From positions 1,054,001 to 1,118,000 of the forward strand of contig JASJOG010000067.1 of NCBI GenBank assembly GCA_030142905.1: a DNA stretch of 64,000 nt, read 5' to 3'. Both the position numbers and the translations under genes were made by a program. Below the pieces are notes generated by a model. That model saw nothing but the letters and a program-made list of their open reading frames with translations. It made no database searches and had not been told where the DNA came from. Below are positions 49,949 through 62,782 of this stretch, in pieces. This stretch comes from Heliopora coerulea. Its lineage: Eukaryota > Cnidaria > Anthozoa > Scleralcyonacea > Helioporidae. Each line of letters opens with the position of its first letter. Within the stretch, counting starts at the first letter, position 1.

Positions 49949-51754
49949 CTTCCCAAGCAATGTTAAAATCCTTCAGTGCCCAAGTGATCATTCAGTAACT
50001 GCCCTGACTCATGACTCATTCCACAATGAAACTATATTTATATGAAATTTAATAAGAAAAGACAACTGAGTTTTGGAAATCATATAAGCTACAAATGTGT
50101 GATAAGTGGTGGGGTAAACTGGTTATCACACATTTTGGATGGTAATCACATCATGAATACTGGTACTCAAAAATTAAAGATTTTAATGGTTTGGTTGAAG
50201 CATTAATTGTGAGTGGGTCATGCAATAAATTTGAGGTACATTTTTATGGTTTGGCTATCAATGGCCAGTTCCTCTTATACACCTGCTGAATGCAACTACC
50301 AGAATGCCTTTCAAAATCCTGTTTGTGATGTTAATTGGAACAATTGTCTTTCCATGAAAATGAAAAACTGCAAAGTATTCTGGCAGTTGTATTCAGCTGA
50401 TGTAATAAGTGGAACTGGCTATTTTGAAAAGGAGCAGGATTATACTCAGAACTGGGAGTGACCAGCCAGCAATATATGACAAGAACATTACCATTACATT
50501 TTAGCAGAAACTTTTCAGTCTTTGAAACCTGTTCTCCTTTTCAAACATTGATGGGAGCAAATAGTATGCATACAAATTGCAGCTGTCAAATGTAATACCA
50601 TTATTATGTCTGCTGCTTTTAGTTTTCAAGAGGATTTCAATCCCAAGTTTTGTCTTCAGTTACATATATGATTAGACACCAAAAAAGAAGAGTTGTAGAC
50701 AGTAAAAATTATATTTTGTTGATAATCATGGTATTACAAACTATAGTGATATGAAGGATATTAGTGATCAACATGTACTGAAGCCTTGGGAGGGTAATTT
50801 AAGTATAAATGTGAAGACCAATTCCAGAATTATTGCTCCAAATATTACCGTTTTATAAGAATTCATAGGATACAAGTTACCATCTTCATTTTCCATGTTT
50901 GTTTTTAAGTTAATAGGAATGTGTTTGGGATGATTTGATGGCCTGCAAAACTTCATGTTTTCATACACAGCCATTACTACTAGTTTCAATATTTTCTGAG
51001 GAAGTCTGGCAGTAAAAATCTTGACCACTGTGTTCTGAGTTGATTTTAGATTGCATTTTCTGTTTGTTTATCAATTTTCCTATTTTGATATTGAGAAAGT
51101 GATTTTTTTTTAATAATTATAATTTAGTTAAATTTGACTTCCAATCTTTCGCTCTCAAGCAAAGATCTGATAGTCAAGTGGTTAAGACATGAGTTCATGG
51201 TGAAAGAGCTAGGTGGTTCAATGCTAAAGAGATGTTAAAAAAAAAAGAACTTATTCAAAATGGTGGAATAACTCACAAACCAGAGGGTAATAGTCTAACA
51301 AACAACTGGGGACTTGACTGAAAAGAAAAAAGGAAGGGTAGGAAGTGGGGAGAAGGAAAGGGTAGATCAGCAATAGGTGTAGATATAAATAAAAGGGGAA
51401 AAAACAACTAAGTCTTTGCGTGCAATGGAAAAATTTTGAACAGGGGAGGTGGGTACATTTACTTTTACTGTTAAACCAAGGCTGTACATGACAGCACTGC
51501 AAGGTTGCCTATGCAATAACACTCAGCTTAACAGTAGGGATATAGAAGCAGAAACACAAATATATATACACACTCACTGACACTTAGTTATTTTTCACTA
51601 TTATTGACACTTAGAAATTTTTTGCTAGTGTTGTCATTTTCTAATGTTTAGTATTAGCAACTTATGTTTCTGACTTAAACAAGTTCTAATTCTTTGTTGT
51701 CACTTAAGTGTGACCTAAGTGGAAGCCACTATATATTAATAATGATGGAAGCAG

Positions 51755-51970
51755 TTTGATGTTTGAGAAACATGAGAGCTTGGATATATTAAGGTAGATG
51801 AACGATCTTCAAGCTCAATACTCAGAAAATGATTTCTGAGCCCCAGACGGGGATTGAACCCGCAACCTTCTGATGACCTCGATACTCAGAAATCATTTTC
51901 TGAGTATTGAGCTTGAAGATCGTTCATCTACCTCAATATATCCAAGCTCTCGTGTTTCTCAAACATCAAA
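51755..51970. repeat. Fold-back SINE palindrome, about 100-bp arms
   Basis: TTTGATGTTTGAGAAACATG and its inverse close the unit. Inside is the minus-strand tRNA-like segment GGGGATTGAACCCGCAACC. The arms are almost identical over AGATGAACGATCTTCAAGC and CTCAATACTCAGAAA. Confidence 0.9.
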
Positions 51971-53887
51971 TATCTGTAGTGTCTGGAAAGTAATAACTAT
52001 AATTTAGAAAGTACATGCACAATGCAAAAATGCAGTCACTCTTGCTCTCTTATTTTATTTTATAAATAAACATTAATTAACTCAGACATACAATTTGAAT
52101 TATTTTATACTTAGATAACTTCCAAGTTCTTTCTGCAATAACGTTTTTGAGGTTTGGTATGTTGGCTTGCCTTTTCATCTAGTTAAAAAAAGAATTATAC
52201 CAGGAAATGAGCAAACAAACCTGTCCATAAGACTAAGTATAACTTCTACATCATTTTGTTATCCCATTAAGGGGCAAGGGTACACTAATATTTTACTCTA
52301 ACATTGGAAAATTTTACTTGTTAAATGGACAAGCCATGTTCTGAAGTCATAAAGGGTGCAAGGCACACTTTAGTATGTTACTCTTGTCTTCAGCTTGTTT
52401 TGGTGCTCCCTTATGTAGATCAATGCTTAATATATCAAAATTACTTTAAATTTAATTGCTATTACCATTCTGCCTTGGTTTGTCTGTGCCATGGTATTGA
52501 ATCACCTGCCACATTCTGCAAACAAATATAAAAAGATATTAATTTAACAAATAAACAAATAGAATTATTCTTTTTCAGGTATTTGCTCAGACTGGCAACA
52601 TGCCTCAAAGTCTCAGGATGTAAAAGGTAAGGTAGTTCACAACAGCCTTATGATCAGATACAATAAAACCTTGAAAAAACTATTCTTTTTTGACCTCATT
52701 GGCTTTCTCACCTTTTATACCTTGATGGGACATCAGGTTTTGATTTTTTCTTAGATGTATTGCACCATCTCACTTCCTTCATGAATCACTGTGTGTCCAC
52801 AACATTTTGAGCAAAGGCTTTTGATCAGGGTAGTTATGACTACTCAGATGTTTCAAAAAAACTTTTGGTTCTCATTCAAGCTGATAAAAAGTGTTTTCAA
52901 CGTATAACTTTTTACATTGTCAACATCCTTTGCTTTGGAACAGCCTGTTCTTTAAATCAGCTGAATACAAGTAAATGAATATATTATGATATTTTCTTTT
53001 CCATGGAAGTATTTAATTCCCAAAGTGCACGACAAAAACAATCAGTTGGACTATCATCAAACAATTTTGAAAAGCCATTTTGGTATAGTTCTATTTTCAA
53101 CAGATGATCAAAGGGTACTGACTATAACGTATTTAGATTGAGACATTTGCAGATAAAGTTGTACAAACTCAGTGCCAATACCTTTATCAATATTTACAGC
53201 TTATCTTATGTCACAAAATTACACCTTATTATTTCTAAAACTAATATTGAAAGCATGCAAGCTACTTGGCAGATCTTAACTTTTTAATTGTTGGCCATAC
53301 TGTGTTAAGAACATATTTTTATCAACTTGAGAAATTGTTGAAATCATCCCTTATCTTGCTCATGTATTCAGCCAAGAATTTTGTGCCTTGGACATAATGT
53401 CATGAACTTTTAACATAGACACAAAGTGTGAAATCTTTTGAGCAAACTAACCAAACAAATTTCAGGTTTGATTTGTAAACAAAGGAAAATTGTTGAAGCA
53501 ATTCATTTTGCACTGATAATCCACTGGAAATCCTTAAATACCCCTACAAGTACACATAGACCTAACTTTTAAAACTGAAATGTAATTTTGTCACCCATAA
53601 AATAAACTTGAGATGGTTGAAAATTGTGCCACATTTTCAACTATTACTCAGTGAATAACTCTTGTGCTATAAACTAACTGCATTAACTATCAAGTACTTA
53701 CCATTTACCATGCCATGTGCTCATAATGATAATCACAAATATTAATTAGCTAATTTGCATACAAAGGAAGGGCTGATACAACCACACACACCCCCCCACA
53801 GGACCCCAAAAAGGGCTTCCATTTTATTATGTAAATTAGAAACTTTGCATAATGAGATTTCATCATGCAAAATTCATAATTTACATA

Positions 53888-53941
53888 AGGAGGGCTGGGG
53901 AAAGGATGTTAAACTTAAAACTACCCCCTCCCCAGCCCTCC
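53888..53941. repeat. Inverted repeat AGGAGGGCTGGGGA
   Basis: Perfect 14-bp arms, 26-bp loop. Confidence 0.85.
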
Positions 53942-56900
53942 TGGAAGCATATTTTTTTTTTTTTTGATATTTGACAGTAGTAGTAACATGAGACATTTAA
54001 GAACTTCTCCAATTGACCCATTAATACTCTTGTATGCAGTATGCCCAATTTAAACCATGTGACATTTTGGGTTTTGTATGATTTTGTTTTGATGCATAAA
54101 ATCTGAAAATTTTTAAATTTCAAAGAAACAATTCTCCAGAGTGGGGTCACATGGCCTGAAATGGGGCAACAAACCACAAAGTTAACTGAGTTTTATGGAG
54201 AGGTTCTTGCATACCCCATGTGTACTTTACAAAATTAAAACAAAATGGTCATCATTAGGATTGGAACTACATAACACCAATCATACCACCAAAAATAGAA
54301 AAACAAGGATTTCATTTTAAACAATCTCAAGCTGGACATTTGGTTTTTCATTTCAGAAAATATTACCATAGTTAGTGGTGATGATATATTATGCAAAAAT
54401 TTAGCTTTTATTAAATTACAAGACAATCAACATTTCTCACAGACCTTCAGCTCAGAGATATTGAGGTTTACAGATTTTTATGTTAGGGATCAGAAAAACA
54501 ATTGTTTTCCACTGGCAAAACACATCTATGAAATCATCATAATTGTTCTACTATGGTAGTATTTTTCAGATGAAATACTTTTGGTTTGCTTCAAACAATT
54601 CTAAATTTTTTTCATAATTTGCAATCTGTAACCTAGTACTTGTTTTATGCTTCATGTTATAGATTTGGACTATAAGGAACATAATTTAGGATTCAACAAA
54701 GGATAGCAAAATTCACTTAGTTTTTGATTCCATGGTTTTAACTGTGATGACCATTTTGGTTTTAATGCACTAAAACCACATTACCAAACTTTCACTTAGT
54801 TCCAGACTTAATGAAACCTTGGTAATAAGTGGGTAAGTGAAATTAAGGATTGATTTTATGTTTCTTGGTTTTTTGGGAGCTTTTTTCTCATTTTATTTAA
54901 TAATATAGCATTTCTGTAGTTCTGCTATAATAAAAATATTTGAAAATATGATCAACAAGTTTTTCATTAGATAAAATCAATTCTGCAATTCCAGTACAAT
55001 TACAGTGAGCAAATGTTATTGTAAGTTGACATGTATAAACCATACATCATTTTGCAAAATTCTTTCCAAGCCAAAAAATTTTCGAAACCTGCAAACTTAA
55101 CTCTTACAACTCACTGAAATTGGAATTTAATCCATGCAATTTGAATAAGTTATCATAAAGTTCTTTAAGAAGTGGAAATGTTGAGCCCATCTATCTAAAG
55201 CTGCACTTATCTGCTAATAATTTTCATGCTTATGATACCAAAATCTCAACTTTTTTCAACTAAAGTATATGAAATCTTAAATCAAAAAAATTATATCTTG
55301 TCAGAAGATGTCTTGCTAAGTCTTACCTTAGTGTATACTTATAAAACTAAAGAACAAACCAATTTTTAAATGTTGTTCAAATCATTTCTATTCTTTACCA
55401 TTTGCATAAAGGTAACATCATTCTGAAACTTCCTCCTCTGTGAACTTTGAATATTCATTTTGCTTGTCATATTGATGTTTGCAAAGTGTGAACGGTTAGC
55501 TTCTGATTTTATTTTATTCAAAACATCAACCATATGCAGCAAAGTATCAAAATGTAAGACAAAGACTGAATAACTGTTTAATAACAACACAAAGCTGAAA
55601 TGTGTTTTGTTTGCACAATTCAGGGAATGTTTAATGTATCATTTTTTCCTCATCTGACATGTTCTTATCATTAGCTGGTTATGTGCAAAAATTTAGACCT
55701 GCTAATGAAAACTACTGGTCAAAGCCAACACTGGGAATCAAACTTAATTTTGCTACCAAATTTGTCAACATTTGAACAATGTACAGCACAACTAAAATAT
55801 AATTATTGACAGGCAGAACTGGCACTCAATGCTCAATCCACCTGAATCAATAATTCAACATGGTACCTCCACAATACTACCATCCACTGGTATGTCGTCC
55901 TTTAGTCTGGTATTTAACTCATTGATGTTATTTTTCACTGTTATTGGTGACCTCAAAGAAGATAAATTAACAAAGAGTTAAGGATATTGAACAAAACCTT
56001 CCATGCCAAATGATTCACAAGAGAAAATTAACTCTTGTGGCAGGATCAGTCATCTTTTATTTGCTCTTGCTACTGTAATCCCATTTTACATTGCTGCAGA
56101 TAATGCCAGACAAATTATTTTACTGATGAAAGGGAGACATCCTACCTTTCAGTTTTATTTCAATTCTTCAAATTGTCAGCTGGCTCTGGCTTTTATCTAC
56201 AGTATATTACTGGCAACTCTTTCCTAGTAAGATCAGTCTTCTATTTACTCTTGATAAACTTCAGACAATTTTATCTCATGACATGGGTATTCAACTTTAT
56301 TTTTCCAAGGGCCATGTTCTAGAAGCTAGATTATCTTGAGGGCCAGAATCAAATCAAAAGAAAAGATGGTGAGTTGCAAACCACAAACTGGTGTTACTTT
56401 GTATATGTCAAAACAAAGATGAAACATGCACTATGTGTGACCATTGACTTAATTAAAACAACATTTAAATTTGTCATTGGGATAGAACAGCTTTTTATTA
56501 GATCATAGACCTAAAATGTTTTGGGGTTTTTTATTATTATTATTATTAACTGGTTTTAAATTCAGGGCTATATTTTTTTTTGTTTTCAAAAGCTTCACAG
56601 GTCAGCTGCAACTTGCCAGGTAATACCACTGTCATATGGTGGACATTTGCCAAGAAAGAGTTGTATATTGTCTCACAGTTTACATATCATGTTATGCTAT
56701 TTGACACAATTTTTTGTTCTACAAATTTGTTTTGAATCATAATTATATGAACATTAAACAGCAAAAATCATCTTGCTCATTTTTGTAGAACTGCTGAACA
56801 GAAAAATTGTATTGAGGATTGCAAACCATTACAAACATTGCCCTTCCTTGTAATAGAAAACCTTAAGTTACTTTACAGTTATAAGGCCAGGAAAAAAATA

Positions 56901-57281
56901 ATGCCCCTATAGCTGTTACAGGAAGTAAATATTAAAGACAATAATAAAGCAAAAGAATTATTTCTTCATAACATCTTTAAGAACTTCCAAGCTTTTTTCA
57001 AGAGGCAGTAAATTTCTGTACTTGTTAACTTTTTTCCAATTTTCTTTGGTTGTCAAACTAACTTGAACAGCAAAAAATGTTCACTTTTGCCTGTTCCCTA
57101 GATATAACTTTTAACCAAGTTTTCTTGGCCAGTATTGTACGTCATAGACCTTCAATTTTCATATTCTTATCTTATGCCAAGCATATTTCAGTTACACTTG
57201 GGCCAGAAATTAGTGGACCTCCGTCAATAAAATGCATTTCTGAATGAGTAAAATGGGCATTCTTTTGCAAATGGAAAAATT

Positions 57282-57470
57282 TATGATATTCTATATACAA
57301 TGCTCTCAAGCTATTCTACTCAAAAAAACTTTGAGTCCCTGACAGGAATTGAACCCATAACCTTCTGATCACCAATGAGATGCTCTAACCATTGAGCTAC
57401 TATACATGGACTCAGATGGTGAGCTAAGGTTACATTTATCGTTTTAAAGCATTGTATATAGAACATCATA
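57282..57470 (-). repeat. tRNA-derived SINE flanked by inverted tails
   Basis: Minus strand has A box TAGCTCAATGGTTAGAGC and B box GGTTCAATTCC at tRNA spacing. TATGATATTCTATATACAAT lies at the left end and its inverse at the right end. Confidence 0.8.
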
Positions 57471-57611
57471 TAACAACCAAGCTACCACATTTATAACATC
57501 ATTGTCTGCAAAAATGTAGTTTGCAGTAAAAATTAGTCATGCACACCAATTGCTTAATAAGATTTATAGTTACCTGATGATAATACTCCATGTCTTATTT
57601 CTGGTTTACAG

Positions 57612-57683
57612 GATGGGATTCCGTATCTCCTTACTGGTTCACAAGGAAGTCTAATACATGTATCTGTTTTTCCTGGTGAAAAG
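57612..57683 (+). CDS. Possible orphan exon, WD-repeat-like
   Basis: Exactly 24 codons, phase 0 on both sides, between a good acceptor (TCTGGTTTACAG) and donor (AAAAG|GTAAGA). It reads DGIPYLLTGSQGSLIHVSVF then PGEK. The LLTGSxxxxIxV pattern resembles one blade of a WD repeat, but a single blade is not enough to call it. Confidence 0.35.
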
Positions 57684-58636
57684 GTAAGAGAATTCTTTAG
57701 TTTTCAAAATCATGAATTCACGATAATGTCTCAACAGAAATCTGTCAAGAAGTTGAATTATATTCAAAAATAGGAAGGCTATTCATGATTGGGTATTTAT
57801 CAGCAAATATAATACTCCATACAGCCAAACATGGTCATCAAACCAAAGACAGTATGGGAAGGTGACATTGATATCATTCAAGAGTCACGAGCATTTAAGT
57901 TATCCTAAATTTAAGTCTGCAAATTAGTTTATGCCTTATCAGTGGTGTTTATTCACAACTAATGGTTATTTTATTTAAATATTTGTTTAATTCACTACAT
58001 TGAGCTCAGATTTACCTTTTTACACTTTAAAAATAAACTAATGACTTTGTCCGACAGAATTCTCACTGTCTTACCCACAATTCTTAACTTTTTGACCATA
58101 GCTGTTTTGACTCACACACATTGTACAAATGGAATAATTGAAATATAATATTACATAGAAGCCACACTGTAATTTCTTACCTTCTCACAAATATTTATTC
58201 TCTCTCACAATCAATAATCAGTGTTGTATACCAGTTACTAACATCACTGTATAATCTGCATAAAAGGAATATGCCATGAATTAGTTAAAGGAGGCATTAA
58301 CCAGATTGAAATAACTAGGTCTGTCCTTGTCCTTTAATAGGTTATTACATTAACTAATAACTACTGAGGTAAAAGTTGCTTTTTTATCTGGATAAAGTAA
58401 CTTGAAACTGGAACTAATTCCATTTTCAATGAAAGGAACCAACTTGACAAGAACAACTTTGCCTAACTGAAACTTCACTACTTAAATAAAACCTTTTCAA
58501 ATGCTTACAAGATCTGCTAGTGAAAATTCCACCTCTCCTTAGCAATATGCTGGTTATTTTGTCCACAAATTTTCATTAATCCAGCATTAAGTTTATCGCC
58601 TGAGGAACTAACTTTCACAGCAGTTGGCGTATTAAA

Positions 58637-59326
58637 TTAAATCAATACCTGGTTTTGAATCCTTGAACATAATTCCAGGATCTTGTCAGACTGTTGTACA
58701 ACATCCTGGGCGCCTAAAGAGAAAGACAACAGCAAATAAATGCAAGAAAAATGTCCAAGATTTAAGGACATTATGAAAAGGAACCATCAAGTTTCTATTA
58801 CTGTAACTTCCAGTTACCTGCTTCCTCAGGCTTGGAATTCGTTTCGGTGCTTGCCGCTCCTTAGACGTAAAACAATCAGAACAAAGAAACAGACTTGTAA
58901 ATTTCTTACAATATTGTACAAGAAAGTGCCTTGTGCATTCATTCAGAACTGGGTGTGGCAGCCAAACTGCTCGCCAAACAAACTTACCCAGCTTGTTCAG
59001 TCGCTTGTTGCCAAGTCTACGATCTTTTACCAATTTTAGGGACGCTGTAGTCAGGAACTGACTGATAAAACCTTAAACAAGAAGAAAAGGACGTTACTAA
59101 ACTGAATAGAGGCCACGAAATCCACCATTACTTCAACCACGTGCGTTCAGGTTATGGGCTGTAGAACTTCTTTCGAACTTCTCTACTTCCGTAGAAAATA
59201 GAAATACAAGCAGTTGGTTGACTCCACTTACCTCGTTAACTTCCCCATTCTTCTCAGCCTGGCAGCAAACGTTACAGGGCTTGAATTTTGGAAGTATAGT
59301 GTAACGACGAGCTGTCGAACAGCCAT
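58637..59326 (-). CDS. Possible four-exon gene for an 84-aa protein of unknown function
   Basis: Exons (complement): 59232-59326, 59031-59071, 58818-58859, 58637-58713. ATG sits in a good context (AAGATGG). All introns are GT-AG and phases 2, 1 and 1 match, giving 255 nt with a terminal TAA. The N-terminus MAVRQLVVTLYFQNSS is followed by a basic stretch (AARLRRMGKLTR), which could be a mitochondrial targeting peptide. The C-terminus (AQDVVQQSDKILELCSRIQN) looks helical. I recognise no family. A second, stronger donor for exon 2 (CTGG|GTAAGT, exon end 58988) would stop the frame early. Confidence 0.5.
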
Positions 59327-59480
59327 CTTCTCGCTTCGATTGTTCGTTAAGTATTACCGCTGGTCGGAAGAAACGGCAAAGAAGACATTCGAACTACATA
59401 AATTCCCAAAAGAGCGTCAGGAGCTTAGGGATTGGCCAAACCCATCTGCTTACTTGTGGCGGTGGCAGGGCAGGATCTGG
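59327..59480 (-). promoter_or_regulatory. Probable promoter of the 84-aa gene
   Basis: An inverted CCAAT box (minus strand GGCCAATC) lies about 105 bp upstream of the ATG, in locally GC-richer DNA. No TATA box is evident. Confidence 0.35.
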
Positions 59481-61027
59481 GTAGGATCTTGGCTACCCCA
59501 ATAATTGGTGATTCTACATTTGGGGCCTAATTTACCCTATTTAAATGAGCTGGGACAATTCAGTATCAATGCTTCTTTAAATTTTTTTTCAACACAAATC
59601 AGGCATATTGATTGCAAAAGAAAAAAAGAAGAAATAAACGCTGCTTTGATGTTAAACAAATCAAAATATCATTTGACTGTTGGTCATAGATATTTTGTGT
59701 TCGGCCAACATGCCTAGATTTTACTTAATCTACACACACACACACACAAATATATAACTAATGTTAGCCGTAACCAAATCTAAGCAAGAGGCCCCGTCGT
59801 GAAATTACGCCTGGGGCCACGCCGGCTGTTAATCCCCCCTGGAGGCTTATTAGAGGGGGGTTTGCCCCGACGTTTTTGTTGTTTTCGAGTGTTTGGAGTC
59901 CCCTGATTAAACACGGTAAACAAATGTTTGAGCTAGCTTCTGAAACGGGTATTTCCATTGATTTACTGCATGTCTGTATCGTTTATTTGAATATGTAAAT
60001 CAAGAAATGTGGTTCAGATCCCTGGTGATTTTCTACAGGTTTTTGTTGGGTATCAAAATGCATGCACGTGATGTGGTATGCGTTCATGGATTGGCTAGGT
60101 CAATAAGTCATGAATTATTAATGTGTTTAAGAACAATATTTGCAATTTATGGCAATATTTCTAAGAATCCAGCATAACAATTCAAGCAAAAGAAAAACAA
60201 AAAATTACCGTGTTTCTTAAAGTAAACTGTAACCTCAACACAAAACACTTGGTGTACAGCCTTATCACTGCCATAGAGAACTATCAGCTCTTTGTCAGGT
60301 GAAGACTGTCTCTAAACAGTACCAAAAATGCCACTGAGATTTCTATGCTATTCTCAACACATGTTCTCTTGCACGAAGACTCTCCATTTACTAAATCATA
60401 GTCTAATACTGGTTTACCAGAAGAGTGATGTTACTTCATATTCTTGTATTTTTTAACTGGCTTTCCCGTTAAAATGTCTTTAATGTCATCTCGAAGAATT
60501 TTCACCTTTTTTTCAGCTGAGGAAAACGTTTCACTGCTAATGCTTCAATAAGCATTTACACGAGATTAATATTCTATCATTATTTGAAACATCTAGGAGA
60601 TGATTTTCAAGATTTAATCAGGAAGGTTAAAGTGATAATGATGCAATGTCAAAGGCAGGGTTTTACAGCCACCTCTGGAAGACCTAGAAAGAATTTGGAT
60701 ATAATAGTTTCCTTTTTTTAAATTGCTCCAGATGTTTTAAACATTTTAACGAGATCATTTTAGTATTGACAATGTGGAGATTTCAAAAAATTGTGGGTGA
60801 AAGTTATTGGGGGGCATCACGGGACAACTGGTCCATCCATTACTGCAAACCAATTTGATTTAACACGATTTTAGATTTTTTTCAAAAAAATGAATGAGCC
60901 TTTTGCTGAATAATTGCTTTGGGCGTGCATTGTAGAGGGGTTCGTTGCACGTGAATGGAAAAACTTTTGAGGGTCATTCAGGGAAACCAACTATTTTCCC
61001 ATGTCATCTTAGTTTATATATATATAC

Positions 61028-61070
<43 letters not shown>

Positions 61071-61869
61071 TAATTTTTTTTTCATTTTTTGCACCCTGGC
61101 GAAATGCGTAACAATAAAGCATGTTCTACAGTCGACCCACTATTGCAAATCTCACTGAATTTCATTTTTTACTAGTTATTCAGTGGAAGCCCAACTTGAG
61201 ATGACCAAGTGTAGTTGAATTACTGTTTAACGAGGGAAAATGTCCACCTTGGATTCCAGGGGCAAGCACGATCATTTACTTGACGTTATGATGGAATGAT
61301 ATCGCATAAAGCATTATTTTTTATATCTGTAAGCTAGTTTCACTTGAAAATAACCTTGGATTACTCTTTGGAAGGAAAAGTTTGTTTTGAGAAATTTGAT
61401 TTAAACTTTTCCAGATAAATTACTCCATGAAAAACATTATGGAACACTTCGAGGTAGTTAATGTTATTAATGGTTGGACATCTATTCCTGTAATTGTAAA
61501 CAGTGATGTTAAATGAAAAATATAAATTAATAGATCAAATTTATGTAAACCTGTATTGATTAGTAACATAGTTAATAATGTATGGGAAAAATTTCTCGAT
61601 ACTGATTGGCTGAGAGCAGTGCAATTTCAAAGTAACACAGTAGAGAGAAAAAAAATGAAACGGTAATTTGAACTGAAGTGCGATTTTTCGACTCTGACTT
61701 ACTCCTTTCTGATACTGTATTACTTTATTCGTGTATATTTTTTAATTGGTAGTAGTGTGGTTTCTCGTTCACTCTGGAAGAACATTGACTTGCTAATTTT
61801 AAGGACCTCAAACAGCATACGTCGTTCGGATTCGTGCGATTTTTGTAAGGTTTTTTTGTCAAGGTCAAG
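59481..61869. other. Intergenic region, no gene supported
   Basis: Contains (CA)n at 59732-59748 and an (AT)n tract at 61015-61067. Short open frames only. Confidence 0.45.
61015..61067. repeat. (AT)n / (ATAC)n microsatellite
   Basis: ATATATACATATATATACAT passing into pure (AT)n. Confidence 0.95.
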
Positions 61870-62545
61870 GTGGAACTAGAAAAAGTCATGATTTTAAGAC
61901 GCGCTATTTTCGAAATATCAGTAGAGCAGATACATTAAATGTTTAGAACATTAATCAAAAATTGGCGTGGAATTACTTTATAAAATGAACTTTCAGTTAT
62001 AAAAAATTAATCCATTGGTTTTGTTTTACAATTTGTACGAAGAATGCTTGGACATTATTTCTGGAACTCGAAAAAGTCATGATTTTAGAACATGCCATTA
62101 TTTCTGGAACTCAAAAATGTCGTGATTTTAAAACATGCCATTTTTTGAAATATCAGAAAAGTCGATAAATGAAATGTTTAGAAATCAAGATTTGACGCGC
62201 AATTGCTTAATAAAATTAACTTTGAATTATAGAAAATTAATTTAGAGACTTTGTTTTACAATGTGGACGAACAACTCTTGGAAATCTTTTCTGGAAATAG
62301 AAAAAGATATGATTTTAAAACGCGTCATTTACGAAATATCAATAGAGCTGATACATGAAATGTTTCGAAGATTAATCGAGACTTGGTGCGGAATTGCTTA
62401 ATAAAATTAACTTTCAGTTATAGAAAATTAATTTAATGTGTTCGTTTTAAAATCTATACAAAGACTTCTTGGAAATCTTTCCAGGAAATAGAAAGAGTCA
62501 TGATTTTAAAACGTCTCATTTTTGAAATATTAGCAGAGCTGATAT
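61870..62545. repeat. About 190-bp tandem repeat, roughly 3.4 copies
   Basis: The phrase GGAAMTMGAAAAAGTCATGA starts near 61873, 62064, 62107, 62295 and 62486. Spacing is about 190 bp, except for one 43-bp internal duplication at 62064-62107. Each unit also has CGAAATATCA, ATGAAATGTTT and AATTAACTTTCAGTTATA. Confidence 0.85.
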
Positions 62546-62647
62546 TATTCTCTTGACCCTTACCATGAATCTCATATAATTTTAATTTTAGGATTTTTAA
62601 TTTAGTTTTAATTAGTGAAACCCAACGGATTTAGTGAAGAATTAATC

Positions 62648-62736
62648 AGATTAAACTACTCACTTTACTGTACAGTTTGTACAGTAAAGTGAGTAGTTTA
62701 ATCTACAGTAGTGATAATAAGTGAGTAGTTTAATCT
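62648..62736. repeat. Perfect palindrome AGATTAAACTACTCAC plus a third copy
   Basis: The 57-bp palindrome 62648-62704 has the TACAGTTTGTACAG centre. A further direct copy of GTGAGTAGTTTAATCT follows at 62721-62736, just downstream of the polycystin gene. Confidence 0.88.
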
Positions 62737-62782
62737 GAGTTCGACACTGAGCATCTCAGCGCATTACAAAAATTTTTTAACA

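Larger units (their letters stand above)
48668..57611. other. Long AT-rich stretch, few repeats, no supported gene
   Basis: The longest quiet stretch of the window. It contains two inverted repeats (49821-49948 and 53888-53941), two SINE fold-backs (51755-51970 and 57282-57470), and a splice-flanked 49-bp stretch at 52580-52628 (acceptor TTTTTCAG, donor AAAG|GTAAGG). It may be intron of an undetected + strand gene. Confidence 0.4.

Noticed and set aside
50213..50461. 82-codon frame on +
   Set aside because: AT-rich, no splice consensus at either end and no recognisable domain.
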